64,000 nucleotides of DNA from Scopulibacillus daqui (GTDB lineage Bacteria > Bacillota > Bacilli > Bacillales > Sporolactobacillaceae), in assembly GCF_016908855.1 (NCBI RefSeq), contig NZ_JAFBER010000005.1:1-64000 (forward strand). The letters run 5' to 3'. This document shows positions 18,674 to 28,032 of this stretch, one piece after another. Position 1 is the first letter of the stretch, and each line of letters starts with the position of its first letter. The position numbers and the translations under genes are program-made. The notes beneath the pieces were generated by a model. It was not told where the DNA came from. It worked only from the letters and a program-made list of their open reading frames with translations, and did no database searches.

Positions 18674-18730
18674 CTATAACAACGGTATTTTTAAATATAC
18701 CTTAGGTGTTCTTATTCCTTCATTCATCAT
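18674..18730 (-). CDS. 18-codon leader peptide of the ABC exporter
   Basis: Reads MMNEGIRTPKVYLKIPLL then TAG, preceded at 7 bases by GGGAGGG. The segment GGGCTATA (18740-18733), overlapping the ribosome site, can pair with TATAGCCC (18678-18671) spanning the stop codon, so translation of the ORF would disrupt that pairing. Together with the terminator at 18570-18605 this matches ribosome-mediated attenuation as described for B. subtilis bmrBCD. The peptide has no recognisable homology that I can recall. A promoter TTGTTT-N17-AATAAT (18819-18791) lies upstream. Confidence 0.55.
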   Translation of the reverse strand: MMNEGIRTPKVYLKIPLL

Positions 18731-18897
18731 CGTATAGCCCTCCCGCTAACATTGGTAATCTTTACTATATTTTAGTATATAAATCTTTAGATTATTAGTA
18801 AAGTTATTTATTTAAACAAAATGACTTGAAATGCCAAAACCTTCATTGAATACAGGGCTTCAATCGAGGAAAGCTAAATGCCAAAGGAGGGACAACC

Positions 18898-19065
18898 ATG
18901 CTGAAAAAAGAACCTGAAAACCGCGAATCTGAAATCGACTACCCGGATATCCGAGAAATTGAACACAAGACACCGCATCCAGGGCCGGAAAAGTTTAAAA
19001 ACCTAAATGATATCAGTTATTCGCCAGGCGAAAACACTGATCTTAACGAACATGCTCAAGGCTAG
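18898..19065 (+). CDS. Small acidic hypothetical protein, 55 aa
   Basis: Starts MLKKEPENRESEIDYPDI and ends NTDLNEHAQG. AAAGGAGG lies 7 bases upstream of the ATG and a strong terminator follows 3 bp after the stop, so it looks like a complete monocistronic gene. It is highly polar, rich in Glu/Asp/Lys/Pro, with no membrane segment or motif. It lies divergent from the ABC exporter leader and upstream of the P450 gene. Not recognised; possibly a small spore- or stress-associated protein, which is a guess. Confidence 0.65.
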   Translation: MLKKEPENRESEIDYPDIREIEHKTPHPGPEKFKNLNDISYSPGENTDLNEHAQG

Positions 19066-19068
19066 CAC

Positions 19069-19117
19069 GCTATAAAAAACCGATTCACCTTATTCAAGGG
19101 AACCGGTTTTTTATAGC
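19069..19117 (+). terminator. Terminator of the 55-aa gene
   Basis: Arms GCTATAAAAAACCG and CGGTTTTTTATAGC give a 14-bp perfect stem with a 21-nt loop; the U-rich segment is inside the 3' arm. It can work in both directions. Confidence 0.7.
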
Positions 19118-19245
19118 GGCATGAGCAATAGCTTCCTATTCAGTTCAGCATCATCCATAATGCAAAGAAAAATCGGCAAACGATGTTTAGTATAAAACAG
19201 CTCATATATCGCTTCTAACCTTTTCAAAAAGGAGAATATCAACCT

Positions 19246-20631
19246 ATGGAGAAACAGGGACAAAAAGTTGATAATATCAGAAATGTCCTTCTCCCGTTTC
19301 TGGCCGGCGTCGGAACGGGAGCAGCAGCCTATTATACACTTAGAAATAGACAGCTGGCTGAACAACAGGCTGGGTTTGGGCAACTTCCCCGTGATAAAAC
19401 TTTAGATAATACGTTTGCTCTTTTGTGTGAAGGATATCACTTTATTCAAAACAGGTGCCGCCGTTTCCATTCCGACATTTTCGAAACACGATTATTTGGC
19501 GAGAGAGTGCTTTGCATGAGCGGCAAGGAAGCTGCAAAATTGTTTTACGATACAGAGCGGTTTCAGCGCAAAGGAGCAGCTCCAAAAAGGATTCAAAAAA
19601 CACTCTTTGGAGAAAACGGCGTGCAAACAATGGATGATGCCGCCCACAAACATCGAAAGCTTCTATTTATGTCGCTTATGACACCCGAAAGATTAAAAGT
19701 CCTTGCCGATTTGACCCTGGAACAATGGGAAGCCGCAATCGGCAAATGGGAAGCAATGGATCAGGTCGTCCTTTTCGACGAAGTCCAAGACATGTTATGC
19801 CGAATTGCTTGTCAGTGGGCTGGCGTCCCATTAGAGGAAACTGAGGTGAAGCAAAGAGCAAGTGATTTTGGAACAATGATCGATGCGTTTGGAGGTGTCG
19901 GGCCGAGATATTGGTCAGGAAAAAGGGCGCGGGCTAGAGCGGAAGAATGGATCAGAGGCATGATTGAACACATTCGGTCTTTTAAATTAAATGTTCCGAA
20001 AGATACAGCGGCATATGCAATGGCCTGGCACCGGGATATAAACGGAATGCTTTTGGATACGCAAATGGCGGCCGTAGAGCTGATCAATATTTTAAGGCCA
20101 ATTGTGGCTATTGCTACATATATTACCTTCGGCGCACTGGCATTGCATGAACATCCCGAATGCCGGGAAAAATTACGATCAAATGAAAATCAGTATGTCC
20201 ATATGTTTGTTCAGGAAATCCGCCGATTTTACCCATTCGGCCCTTTCCTCGGTGCACGAGTAAAAAATGACTTCACATGGAAACAAATCCGCTTCATTAA
20301 AGGAACATTAGTGTTGCTTGATATTTACGGGATCAATCACGATTCGCGGTTGTGGGAAAAGCCGTATGAGTTTAGGCCGGAAAGATTTAAAGATTGGAGC
20401 GGCAATCTATTTGATTTTGTTCCTCAAGGAGGCGGCGATTATTACCAGGGTCATCGCTGCGCCGGAGAATGGTTAACAGTAGAAATCATGAAGACAAGTT
20501 TTGACTTTCTTACAAAACACATTGAGTACCAAGTCCCTGACCAGGATTTAAGATACAGCTTAGTTAGAGTGCCGACGCTGCCTAACAGCCGGTTTGCCAT
20601 AAGTAACGTTAGACGAAAGAATGCTTATTAA
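19246..20631 (+). CDS. Cytochrome P450 of the CYP152 fatty-acid peroxygenase family
   Basis: 461 aa. The heme-ligand Cys405 lies in QGGGDYYQGHRCAGE, the loop form specific to CYP152. R284-P285 in LRPIVAIA matches the Arg-Pro pair that binds the fatty-acid carboxylate in P450-BS-beta, allowing H2O2-driven alpha/beta-hydroxylation without a reductase. Q127 occupies the position that is Gln in P450-BS-beta and His in the alkene-forming OleT, predicting hydroxylation over decarboxylation. Unlike the ~417-aa soluble members it has an extra N-terminus with a hydrophobic segment (about 14-31, VLLPFLAGVGTGAAAYY), suggesting membrane anchoring. Monocistronic; AAAGGAG is 11 bases upstream. Confidence 0.88.
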   Translation: MEKQGQKVDNIRNVLLPFLAGVGTGAAAYYTLRNRQLAEQQAGFGQLPRDKTLDNTFALLCEGYHFIQNRCRRFHSDIFETRLFGERVLCMSGKEAAKLFYDTERFQRKGAAPKRIQKTLFGENGVQTMDDAAHKHRKLLFMSLMTPERLKVLADLTLEQWEAAIGKWEAMDQVVLFDEVQDMLCRIACQWAGVPLEETEVKQRASDFGTMIDAFGGVGPRYWSGKRARARAEEWIRGMIEHIRSFKLNVPKDTAAYAMAWHRDINGMLLDTQMAAVELINILRPIVAIATYITFGALALHEHPECREKLRSNENQYVHMFVQEIRRFYPFGPFLGARVKNDFTWKQIRFIKGTLVLLDIYGINHDSRLWEKPYEFRPERFKDWSGNLFDFVPQGGGDYYQGHRCAGEWLTVEIMKTSFDFLTKHIEYQVPDQDLRYSLVRVPTLPNSRFAISNVRRKNAY

Positions 20632-20682
20632 CCGTTTTTGATTCAAAGAATGTTCCACTTTGAAATTTTAATAAACGTATTA

Positions 20683-20706
20683 AAGCCTTGGCTCTGGCCA
20701 AGGCTT
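20683..20706. terminator. Bidirectional terminator between P450 and PfpI genes
   Basis: Perfect 9-bp arms AAGCCTTGG and CCAAGGCTT around a 6-nt loop, placed between convergent genes, with modest T-richness on both flanks. Confidence 0.65.
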
Positions 20707-20711
20707 CATCA

Positions 20712-21266
20712 TTATTTCAGTAACTTCAAAAACTCTCTCATAAATCCAGGCAAGTCCGGCCAAGCATGTCCAGTAACCAGATTGCCGTCAACATAAAGCG
20801 TTTCCTTCGTATATTGAGCCCCGAGATTTTCTACATCAAACTGGCAAGCACTAAAGGCAGCCATTGTTTTTCCTTTAAAATATTCTTTGTTTTTTATGGC
20901 TTCCAATACGAGCGCTGCATGACAAATAGCGCCAACCGGTTTGTTGTTTTCAAAGAAATGATTGAGGATGCGAGGAATATTTTCATCAAGCCTAATGTAT
21001 TCCGGAGCGCGCCCCCCTGGAATAATTAAGCCGTCAAAATCAGCGGGGTCGATATCCGCAAATGCTGCGTGGGACTCAAGCAAATAGGCTTGCTTTTCAA
21101 CATATGTATCCCAGTCTACAAAATCATGGGCAACTGTGTGCAGCACTTTCTTTTTTGGCGAAGCAATCACAGCTTCGTGACCTTCCTCTAAAACCCGGTA
21201 ATAAGGATAAAAAACTTCTAATGCTTCTACAGCATCACCTGTAATGATAAGAACTTTTTTAGCCAT
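20712..21266 (-). CDS. DJ-1/PfpI-family protein
   Basis: 184 aa. The nucleophile elbow GAICHAALVL carries the conserved reactive Cys, and the conserved acid lies in GGRAPEYIR. The family includes general-stress proteins, deglycase/chaperone-like proteins and PfpI proteases. Divergent from topB with its own AGGAGA-type site. It ends at the shared terminator 20683-20706. Specific activity cannot be assigned. Confidence 0.85.
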   Translation of the reverse strand: MAKKVLIITGDAVEALEVFYPYYRVLEEGHEAVIASPKKKVLHTVAHDFVDWDTYVEKQAYLLESHAAFADIDPADFDGLIIPGGRAPEYIRLDENIPRILNHFFENNKPVGAICHAALVLEAIKNKEYFKGKTMAAFSACQFDVENLGAQYTKETLYVDGNLVTGHAWPDLPGFMREFLKLLK

Positions 21267-21454
21267 CTCTGTTCTCTCCTTTTCATTTTCATTCCTTTAT
21301 ATCATTATCTACCCTGACACATTTTATTGTAAACAGGCTCTTTTTGTCGAATTTTAATTGTACATTCCCATTTAACAGCTTACAGTTTGTCATCTCTGTC
21401 ATTTCAGCTATACTTGTAAATAGACATTTGGAACTTGAAAGGAAGTCATCCTCA

Positions 21455-23554
21455 ATGAAATCACTTGTACTTGCTGAAAAGCCCAGCGTCGCACGTGATA
21501 TTGCGCGTGTCCTCGGCTGTAAGCAAATCAATAAAAATTTTATAGAAGGCCCGAAATATATCGTTACATGGGCACTTGGGCATCTTGTTGAATTAAAAAT
21601 GCCCGAAGACTACGATAAGCAATATAGGACATGGCGTCTGGAAGATCTGCCGATTATTCCTAAGCACATGGGGCTTAAAACAATTCGCAAGACGAGCCAT
21701 CAATTTAAAGCCATTGAAAGACTGTCCAAACGAAAAGATCTTAAAGACCTCGTAATTGCAACCGATGCGGGACGAGAAGGTGAACTTGTCGCCCGGTGGA
21801 TTATAGAAAGGATTCATTGGAAAAAACCGATTAAGCGCCTTTGGATTTCTTCGCAGACCGACCGGGCGATCCGCGATGGTTTCAAGCAGCTGAAACCCGC
21901 CAAACAGTACGATAATCTTTATCAATCCGCTGTGTGCCGCGCTGAAGCTGACTGGTTGATCGGCTTAAATGTGACAAGGGCGCTGACGACAAAATACGAT
22001 GATCCATTGTCTGCCGGAAGGGTGCAAACACCAACGTTATCCATGATTTTAGAAAGGGAAAAAGACATTCAATCTTTTAAACCGCAAGAATACTGGACCA
22101 TAACGGCCAAGTTCGGCCCGCTTCAAACCGCTTGGGAACGAAATGGAGAAAAGCGGATCTTTGACCAGAAGAAAGCACAAGCCATTCACGATAAGATCCA
22201 ATCAGAGCAAAAAGGAACGATTAAGGATATTCATAGAAAAGAAAAAAACGAGCAGCAGCCTTTGCCGTATGATTTAACAGAATTACAGCGCGATGCTAAC
22301 AGACGCTTCGGTTTCTCTGCCAAAAAAACATTAAATACACTGCAGCGCCTTTACGAGCATTATAAACTCGTGACTTATCCGCGGACAGATTCCCGCTATT
22401 TAACCCGAGACATGGAACAAACCATGGCGGACAGGCTCAAAGCGCTCTCGTCAGCCTATAAAGCTGAAGTTCAGCCTATTTTAAAGCAAAAAGGAAAAGT
22501 CGCCGCTAAGAAAGTCTTCAATGATGCAAAAGTCACAGATCACCATGCCATCATCCCTACGGACGAAACACCGTTTATCGGAGATCTGACAAACGACGAA
22601 CGGAAACTGTACGATATCATCGTTCGCCGCTTCTTGGCATTGTTCTATCCGCCATATCAATACGCGAGCATTCAAGTGACGATTGGCGCTGAAGGAGAAA
22701 CGTTTGTTGCACGTGAAACAGTCGTTCTGGACAAGGGATTTAAAGCTATTACAGGCAAAGATGAAGAGAAAGCCGCAAACGAACAGCTTAACCATCTCAA
22801 AAAAGGCCAAGCCCTTGCAATTAAAGATTTAATGCTCGATAAAAGATTAACAGAACCGCCGAACCGATACACAGAAGCAGATTTGCTCTCCCGCATGGAA
22901 AAATACGGCCTCGGCACACCGGCAACACGCGCGGATATTATAGAAAAATTATTATCATCTCAAGCTGTTGACCGGAACAACGGACGGCTGTTTCCTACAC
23001 CGAAGGGAAAACAGCTGATTGACCTTGTCAACGATGAACTTAAATCACCTGAACTTACCGCCCGCTGGGAAAGACAGCTGGAGGACATCGCCCGCGGCAA
23101 AGGGAATGCCAAGGCCTTCCTAGGAAATATCCGTAAGCAAACTAAGCTGCTCGTCTCAGAAATTAAAGCAAGCAATAAATCATACCGGGCCCACAACTTA
23201 ACCGGTTCAAAATGTCCGGAATGCGGTTCACTTATGAAAGAAATTAAAGGCAAAGACGGCAGAATTCTCGTCTGCTCAAACCGGGAATGCGGCCACCGCA
23301 AACGGAAAGACCCGAAATTATCGAACCGCCGCTGCCCGCAATGCCATAAACGCATGGAAATTCATAAAGGAGATGCCGGCCTTTACTTTCAATGCAGAAA
23401 CTGCAACATCGTCGAAAAAGCTGACAAACAGAAACGAACAGTCACAAAACGCGAAGAACGCCAGCTTCTCAAAAAATACAGCAAACAAAATGATTCGTTT
23501 GCGAACAACAGTCTTGCGGATGCCTTAAAATCGGCGCTTAAAGAAAAAAATTAG
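21455..23554 (+). CDS. topB: DNA topoisomerase III (type IA)
   Basis: 699 aa from ATG 21455, with AAAGGAAG nine bases upstream; in-frame sequence 5' of it is not topoisomerase-like. The Toprim motif is IATDAGREGE near residues 101-110 and the catalytic Tyr308 lies in YPRTDSRY. Residues from about 590 carry two four-cysteine zinc-ribbon-like modules (CPECGSL..CSNRECG and CPQCHKR..CRNCN). The enzyme relaxes and decatenates DNA through a 5'-phosphotyrosine link. It stands alone with a good terminator. Confidence 0.93.
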   Translation: MKSLVLAEKPSVARDIARVLGCKQINKNFIEGPKYIVTWALGHLVELKMPEDYDKQYRTWRLEDLPIIPKHMGLKTIRKTSHQFKAIERLSKRKDLKDLVIATDAGREGELVARWIIERIHWKKPIKRLWISSQTDRAIRDGFKQLKPAKQYDNLYQSAVCRAEADWLIGLNVTRALTTKYDDPLSAGRVQTPTLSMILEREKDIQSFKPQEYWTITAKFGPLQTAWERNGEKRIFDQKKAQAIHDKIQSEQKGTIKDIHRKEKNEQQPLPYDLTELQRDANRRFGFSAKKTLNTLQRLYEHYKLVTYPRTDSRYLTRDMEQTMADRLKALSSAYKAEVQPILKQKGKVAAKKVFNDAKVTDHHAIIPTDETPFIGDLTNDERKLYDIIVRRFLALFYPPYQYASIQVTIGAEGETFVARETVVLDKGFKAITGKDEEKAANEQLNHLKKGQALAIKDLMLDKRLTEPPNRYTEADLLSRMEKYGLGTPATRADIIEKLLSSQAVDRNNGRLFPTPKGKQLIDLVNDELKSPELTARWERQLEDIARGKGNAKAFLGNIRKQTKLLVSEIKASNKSYRAHNLTGSKCPECGSLMKEIKGKDGRILVCSNRECGHRKRKDPKLSNRRCPQCHKRMEIHKGDAGLYFQCRNCNIVEKADKQKRTVTKREERQLLKKYSKQNDSFANNSLADALKSALKEKN

Positions 23555-23559
23555 ACATA

Positions 23560-23596
23560 CACTGCAGGTCTTTTAGCCTGCAGTGTTTTCTTTTTT
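23560..23596 (+). terminator. topB terminator
   Basis: Perfect 9-bp arms CACTGCAGG and CCTGCAGTG followed by TTTTCTTTTTT. Confidence 0.85.
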
Positions 23597-23708
23597 ATCA
23601 TCTATCTCTTATAGACCTTTTGACTAGTAAGATTTTAAAGGAGTTTTGTCTTCTGGCATCGTAAATATTCAATACATTATTATCACAACAAAGGAAGAGG
23701 TGAAAGGA

Positions 23709-24932
23709 TTGGCCCACACATTAATTAAGCCTGATGATACATGGACCCTCTGGGCATTTCTTGCCGGTTGGGCTGCGGTCAGCATCTATCTTGAACAACG
23801 GTATAAATGGGCCGCAAAAGTGACGGGCGCTATTATTGCTTTGCTTGGATCACTCATTCTTTCTAACTTGAAAATCATTCCGACTGATGCCCCCGCCTAT
23901 GACACGGTGTGGAATGATGTTGTCCCGCTGGCTATTCCGATGTTATTATTTCAAGCCAACATTAAAAAGATATGGAATGAGAGCGGAAAAATGCTCATTA
24001 TCTTCTTAATCAGTTCTGTTGGTACAGTTGTCGGCGTTTTCCTTGGATTTATAGCATTAAAATCTTACATTCCTGATCTTGATAAAATCGCAGCAATGGA
24101 AACAGGATCATACATCGGCGGCGGGGTAAATTTCGCGGCGCTGGCCGCAAAATTTCATACACCCGGAGACATGGTATCTTCTGCGGTCGTTGCCGATAAT
24201 CTTATGATGGCCATATATTTCTTTATGCTTATCGCCATCCCCGCACTGTCTTTTTTCAGAAAGCATTTCCGGACACCGTATATTGATGAATTGGAGAAAA
24301 ACCCGCCAAAAGAAAAGGAAACACATGCGGCTTCTTATTGGAAACGGAAAAATATTTCACTAAAAGATATAGCTTTTACAGCTGGAAGCGCGTTTGTCCT
24401 AGTCGCCGTGTCTTTTAAACTGGCAGACTTGTTCCATAAACTTATTCCTTCCGGTGAACATGTTAACTTCTTTTTTAATTTGTTAAACGGATTAATTGGC
24501 GACCATTACCTGATGTTGACAACCATCACCGTTCTTGCGGCAACCATCTTCCACCGCTTTTTTGATAACTTAAACGGCTCGCAAGAACTCGGGACATACC
24601 TCATCTATATTTTCTTTGTCGTTATCGGTGTTCCCGCCTCAGTGCCATTATTGATTAAAAACGCACCTCTATTATTAGTTTTTGTATTTATCATTATTAT
24701 CGGGAACCTTTTGATCACTTTTATTTTTGGGAAGCTGTTTAAGTTCAGCCTGGAAGAAATGATTCTTGCCAGCAACGCCAATGCCGGAGGACCGACAACG
24801 GCGGCTGCCATGGCTGTCGCCAAAGGGTGGACAGAACTGATTGTGCCAATCCTGTTAGTCGGAACACTCGGTTATATAATTGGCAATTATGCAGGTTCCG
24901 CAATGGGAAATTTACTTCAAAGTATGTTTTAA
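23709..24932 (+). CDS. DUF819 family membrane protein (YjcL-like)
   Basis: About 407 aa, some 10-12 membrane segments. It has the repeated glycine-rich features ETGSYIGGGVNFAAL and NANAGGPTTAAAMA of the DUF819/YjcL family, whose fold resembles glutamate/sodium carriers; substrate unknown. TTG 23709 is favoured because GAGGTGA lies five bases upstream; GTG 23700 is the alternative. Its stop overlaps the convergent gene at 24929-25870 by 4 bp. Confidence 0.8.
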   Translation: MAHTLIKPDDTWTLWAFLAGWAAVSIYLEQRYKWAAKVTGAIIALLGSLILSNLKIIPTDAPAYDTVWNDVVPLAIPMLLFQANIKKIWNESGKMLIIFLISSVGTVVGVFLGFIALKSYIPDLDKIAAMETGSYIGGGVNFAALAAKFHTPGDMVSSAVVADNLMMAIYFFMLIAIPALSFFRKHFRTPYIDELEKNPPKEKETHAASYWKRKNISLKDIAFTAGSAFVLVAVSFKLADLFHKLIPSGEHVNFFFNLLNGLIGDHYLMLTTITVLAATIFHRFFDNLNGSQELGTYLIYIFFVVIGVPASVPLLIKNAPLLLVFVFIIIIGNLLITFIFGKLFKFSLEEMILASNANAGGPTTAAAMAVAKGWTELIVPILLVGTLGYIIGNYAGSAMGNLLQSMF

Positions 24933-25870
24933 GATCCCTTTCCTTCTAAGGGATCTTTATTATCCTCTTGCTTTTTTCGCTCAGAAACGAAATCCCTTTT
25001 CATTTTCCCGATGATCTTAAACTGGTCTGTTTCAACTAAGTCTGGATGATCGAACGCATATTCATATTTCTTAAGCTTCTCGTTCACCATACAATGAAAA
25101 GAATAATCCCAGCGCAGCTTATGAATAAAATGCTCTCTTGAACCGTCGAAACCGGTCTTCCCTTTCAGCCAGTTAAGGATATCTGCCTCCCAAGCGCCAG
25201 GAAGCGGAGATGTGCCCGGAATATCTTTAAACCTTATCATATCTCCGTTAACTTTTAAGGCACGCGGATGATAATACCCGTATACTGCTTCAAAGCGTTC
25301 TCCATTTTGAAGAATGCATTTCCTGCTGCGGTGTTCCCGAATTCCGTATCCGCCTTCAGTGCTGTTCATATGATCAAATTGATTTTGATCGACAAGCGTA
25401 AGCCAGATTTCTGTTTCAGTGCCGGAAACTGGTGCAATAATAGCCGGAAGAGCTCCATAAGGCGCCAAAAATGAACCAAAGACAATATCCGAATCTTTCA
25501 TGGCTGCCCGAAAGCAGATGGTGAGATCACTCATATCCGGCGTTAACCCAAATTTATAAGCTAATTGCGCAAGACAAACATTAGAGCCATATCCGAGCAG
25601 AGGGATTCGATCAGTGATCGGCGCTGCGTTTTCCTTTTTCAAAAAATCTTTCACCGCCATTTTCTCTCCGCTTGCAAAAGCAAGCGATCCAAGCAAATCA
25701 TTCCGTTCGGAAATATGGATGATGCAGTCTTCAACAGCCGTTCCATATGTTTCTTCAATCTTATGAGCTTTGCCTTTATAAAAAATAAACGATGATACCG
25801 GGCGCGGGCCGGGATAAATATCCGGATGGTCATAAGGGCTTAAATCAAACGGTTTTGATTTTCTGAACAT
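24929..25870 (-). CDS. Uncharacterised protein with gamma-glutamylcyclotransferase-like motif
   Basis: 313 aa. Residues around 90-100 read PLLGYGSNVCLAQL, resembling the YGSN loop of the GGCT/AIG2 fold, and a later APYGALPAIIAP segment fits a central strand. The rest is charged and lacks membrane segments. Function is not known to me; a gamma-glutamyl cyclotransferase or acyltransferase-like activity is possible. Single gene, tail-to-tail with the DUF819 gene. Confidence 0.6.
   Translation of the reverse strand: MFRKSKPFDLSPYDHPDIYPGPRPVSSFIFYKGKAHKIEETYGTAVEDCIIHISERNDLLGSLAFASGEKMAVKDFLKKENAAPITDRIPLLGYGSNVCLAQLAYKFGLTPDMSDLTICFRAAMKDSDIVFGSFLAPYGALPAIIAPVSGTETEIWLTLVDQNQFDHMNSTEGGYGIREHRSRKCILQNGERFEAVYGYYHPRALKVNGDMIRFKDIPGTSPLPGAWEADILNWLKGKTGFDGSREHFIHKLRWDYSFHCMVNEKLKKYEYAFDHPDLVETDQFKIIGKMKRDFVSERKKQEDNKDPLEGKGS
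24931..24957. terminator. Terminator shared by convergent genes
   Basis: Perfect 10-bp arms AAGATCCCTT and AAGGGATCTT. For the DUF819 gene it follows the stop directly with TATTA; for the opposing gene it covers the last codons. Confidence 0.65.
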
Positions 25871-26069
25871 TTAGGGCCTCCAAAAAAGATTTTCTTGCTT
25901 TCATCTATTTCATCATGCTTCTGAAGTTAAACAAAGGCTCACTCATATTTTTAAAAAAACATAACCCATTTTATTAAAAATATTCAAGCTTATTAATCGT
26001 TAATGCCTTTGAATATCATTCCGAAAGGCTGTCATTCTTTAATTTTTATTTCATCCTCAACTTCAATTT

Positions 26070-26103
26070 AAATAACCGCTGCCGGATGAGACAATGGTTA
26101 TTT
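26070..26103 (-). terminator. Hairpin after the ammonium transporter gene
   Basis: Perfect 8-bp arms AAATAACC and GGTTATTT with an 18-nt loop, 10 bp beyond the stop on the minus strand. The T content is within the 3' arm. The rest of 25871-26112 holds nothing else that I recognise. Confidence 0.5.
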
Positions 26104-26112
26104 CACAACCGT

Positions 26113-27414
26113 TCATTCGTCCGGCTGCGGATTAGACTTCATCTTCATTTCTTCCATTTTGGTATAGCGATTTTCATAATTAATAAAATCATGTTCCTTG
26201 TAAGCAGCTATTATACCGTGATAGCTGATATCTAAACCTACCTCCTCTTCCTCTGGCGCTGACCGGACAGGCATCCATAATTGGATTATTTTTAAACTTA
26301 ACCATGTACAGGCTAATCCCCAGAAGCTTAATACAACAATCCCCAGAATTTGAATGAATAACAAATGCCAGCCGCCTCCAGAAAAAAGTCCGCCGTCTGA
26401 GGCAAATAAACCGACTGCAATCGTTCCCCATATACCGGAAACGGCATGAACTGGGAAGGCGCCTACAGGGTCATCAATGCGCCTCGCTTCAAGCCAATTG
26501 GCTGCGAACATCATAAGCAGTCCAGAAACTGCTCCAATGAAAATAGCCGCTTGGCTGCTGACAAAAGCACACCCGGCTGTTATCCCAACTAAGCCTGCTA
26601 AAGAACCGTTAATAACCGACGGCGCATCCGCCCGATGATAACGAAATAAAGTATAGATCAACGTTGCTGCTCCGCCGGCAGCTGCAGATAGCATAGTAGC
26701 GACAGCAATATGGCCAATCCGGCCGTCCGTTGCAGTTAATGTGCTCCCAGCGTTAAAGCCGAACCAGCCAAACCATAATATGAATGCCCCGACGGAAGCG
26801 AGAGGCAGATTGCTCGGTAAAGCAACGGCCGCTGTACCATTCGGCCCCAATTTTCCTTTGCGTGGACCGATAAAAATAGCAGCAGCAAGTGCTGAAAAAC
26901 CTCCTAAGGTATGGATAATTGCAGAACCAGCGAAATCTTGCATCCCCAACTTTCCGAGCCAGCCATTTCCCCATACCCAATGCCCGGCTATTGGGTAGAT
27001 AAGGGCTGTCATAAAAACAACAAAAAGTAAATAAGCTCGAAAATGGATGCGTTCTGCCACGGCACCCGAGACAATTGAAATAACCGCAATAACAAATGCC
27101 GCTTGGAACAGCCAAAATGTGTCCAAAGAGATATGGAGATTTAAATGAGAGGGATGACTTGTCAACATAAATCCATTCGTGCCGATCAATCCGAATTTAT
27201 CATTCCCGTACATAAGAGCAAACCCGATAAAATAATAGCAGAGGGTTCCAATTGTAATGTCTGCAAAAACTTTCATAATAATGTTGACATTGTTTTTATG
27301 TCTGACAAAACCTGCCTCGAGAAGCGCAAAGCCTCCCTCCATAAGCAAAATCATTGCAGCGGTTAACACAACCCAGATAGTATCCAAACCAGCGCCGACA
27401 GCATGAATAGTCAT
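26113..27414 (-). CDS. amt: Ammonium transporter, Amt/NrgA family
   Basis: 433 aa, about 11 membrane segments. N-terminal MILLMEGGFALLEAGFVRHKN and the central NPDFAGS-equivalent (QDFAGSAIIHTLGG) match AmtB/NrgA ammonium channels, and pore histidines lie in the expected places (IIHTLGG and PVHAVSG). In most bacteria the gene is followed or preceded by a PII gene (glnK/nrgB). Here none is present; instead its ATG overlaps by 4 bp the stop of a coiled-coil protein gene (27411-27824). Expected regulation by nitrogen status; see the box noted at 27824-27840. Confidence 0.92.
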   Translation of the reverse strand: MTIHAVGAGLDTIWVVLTAAMILLMEGGFALLEAGFVRHKNNVNIIMKVFADITIGTLCYYFIGFALMYGNDKFGLIGTNGFMLTSHPSHLNLHISLDTFWLFQAAFVIAVISIVSGAVAERIHFRAYLLFVVFMTALIYPIAGHWVWGNGWLGKLGMQDFAGSAIIHTLGGFSALAAAIFIGPRKGKLGPNGTAAVALPSNLPLASVGAFILWFGWFGFNAGSTLTATDGRIGHIAVATMLSAAAGGAATLIYTLFRYHRADAPSVINGSLAGLVGITAGCAFVSSQAAIFIGAVSGLLMMFAANWLEARRIDDPVGAFPVHAVSGIWGTIAVGLFASDGGLFSGGGWHLLFIQILGIVVLSFWGLACTWLSLKIIQLWMPVRSAPEEEEVGLDISYHGIIAAYKEHDFINYENRYTKMEEMKMKSNPQPDE

Positions 27415-27824
27415 GACAGCTGATCCCCCGTTTCCTGCATTATTTTTAATTGTTCGACAATTGAAGCCGGCAAAACAATCTCTTCCTGAAACGAGCCGTT
27501 TTCTAAATGACGAAGCGCTTCGTCTATTTTTGCAATGAATTGCCTTAATTTATCTATCTTTCTTAGCCGTTCTTTCACATGAACAAGATATTCAACTGCC
27601 TGGTGATGGCTGGGAGGGCGGGCTGCAAATAACTTCCGGAGCGGTGATAAGGACTGGTATAGAGCTTCTTTCGCTCTTTTGTCTTTTTCGTATTTATAAA
27701 TTTTTTCCTTGACTTCAGTTATCTCTGCTTCCTTTTTCTGTTTCAGAGATTGAAGCATATGAACCAATTCTTCGGATGACACATGGAAAATTTTGTTTTG
27801 ATACAACTCATCTACAATACCCAT
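27411..27824 (-). CDS. Coiled-coil protein coupled to the ammonium transporter
   Basis: 137 aa from ATG 27824 (AAGGAG eight bases upstream). It starts MGIVDELYQNKIFHVSSEEL and is predominantly helical, with heptad-like Leu/Ile spacing at about 25-60 and 75-110, highly charged and without a membrane segment. The stop overlaps the amt start (ATGA), a strong sign of translational coupling and joint function. It is not a PII protein: no T-loop or ATP motif is visible. It might be a signalling or membrane-associated partner of Amt. Not recognised further. Confidence 0.7.
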   Translation of the reverse strand: MGIVDELYQNKIFHVSSEELVHMLQSLKQKKEAEITEVKEKIYKYEKDKRAKEALYQSLSPLRKLFAARPPSHHQAVEYLVHVKERLRKIDKLRQFIAKIDEALRHLENGSFQEEIVLPASIVEQLKIMQETGDQLS

Positions 27825-27861
27825 GTCATATCTCCTTACATATAACGTTATATTTTTTACA

Positions 27862-27890
27862 ATTATATGAGTTATTGAATTTTTAGTCAA
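27862..27890 (-). promoter_or_regulatory. Sigma-A promoter of the coiled-coil/amt operon
   Basis: -35 TTGACT (27890-27885), 17-bp spacer, -10 TATAAT (27867-27862). Downstream is a 12-bp palindrome TATAACGTTATA (27841-27852) and then a 17-mer TGTCA..TTACA (27824-27840) matching 15 of 17 positions of the TnrA/GlnR box pattern TGTNANAWWWTMTNACA. It overlaps the ribosome site, so it could be coincidental. Confidence 0.7.
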
Positions 27891-27993
27891 TACAGATACT
27901 TTCTTTTCTTTATTAAAAGTCAAAAAACTCCTGAAACCATCCGGGCCAATAAATGTGATTAACAAGATGTTTGAAAAAAAGGAAGCAGCCATA

Positions 27994-28026
27994 AAAGCCC
28001 CCTATGAACCATTCATAGGGAGCTTT
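27994..28026 (-). terminator. Terminator of the shikimate-derived starter operon
   Basis: 14-bp stem AAAGCCCCCTATGA/TCATAGGGAGCTTT with one mismatch and a 5-nt loop, immediately after the SDR stop on the minus strand; a T-run follows about 15 bases later. Confidence 0.65.
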
Positions 28027-28032
28027 CAACGA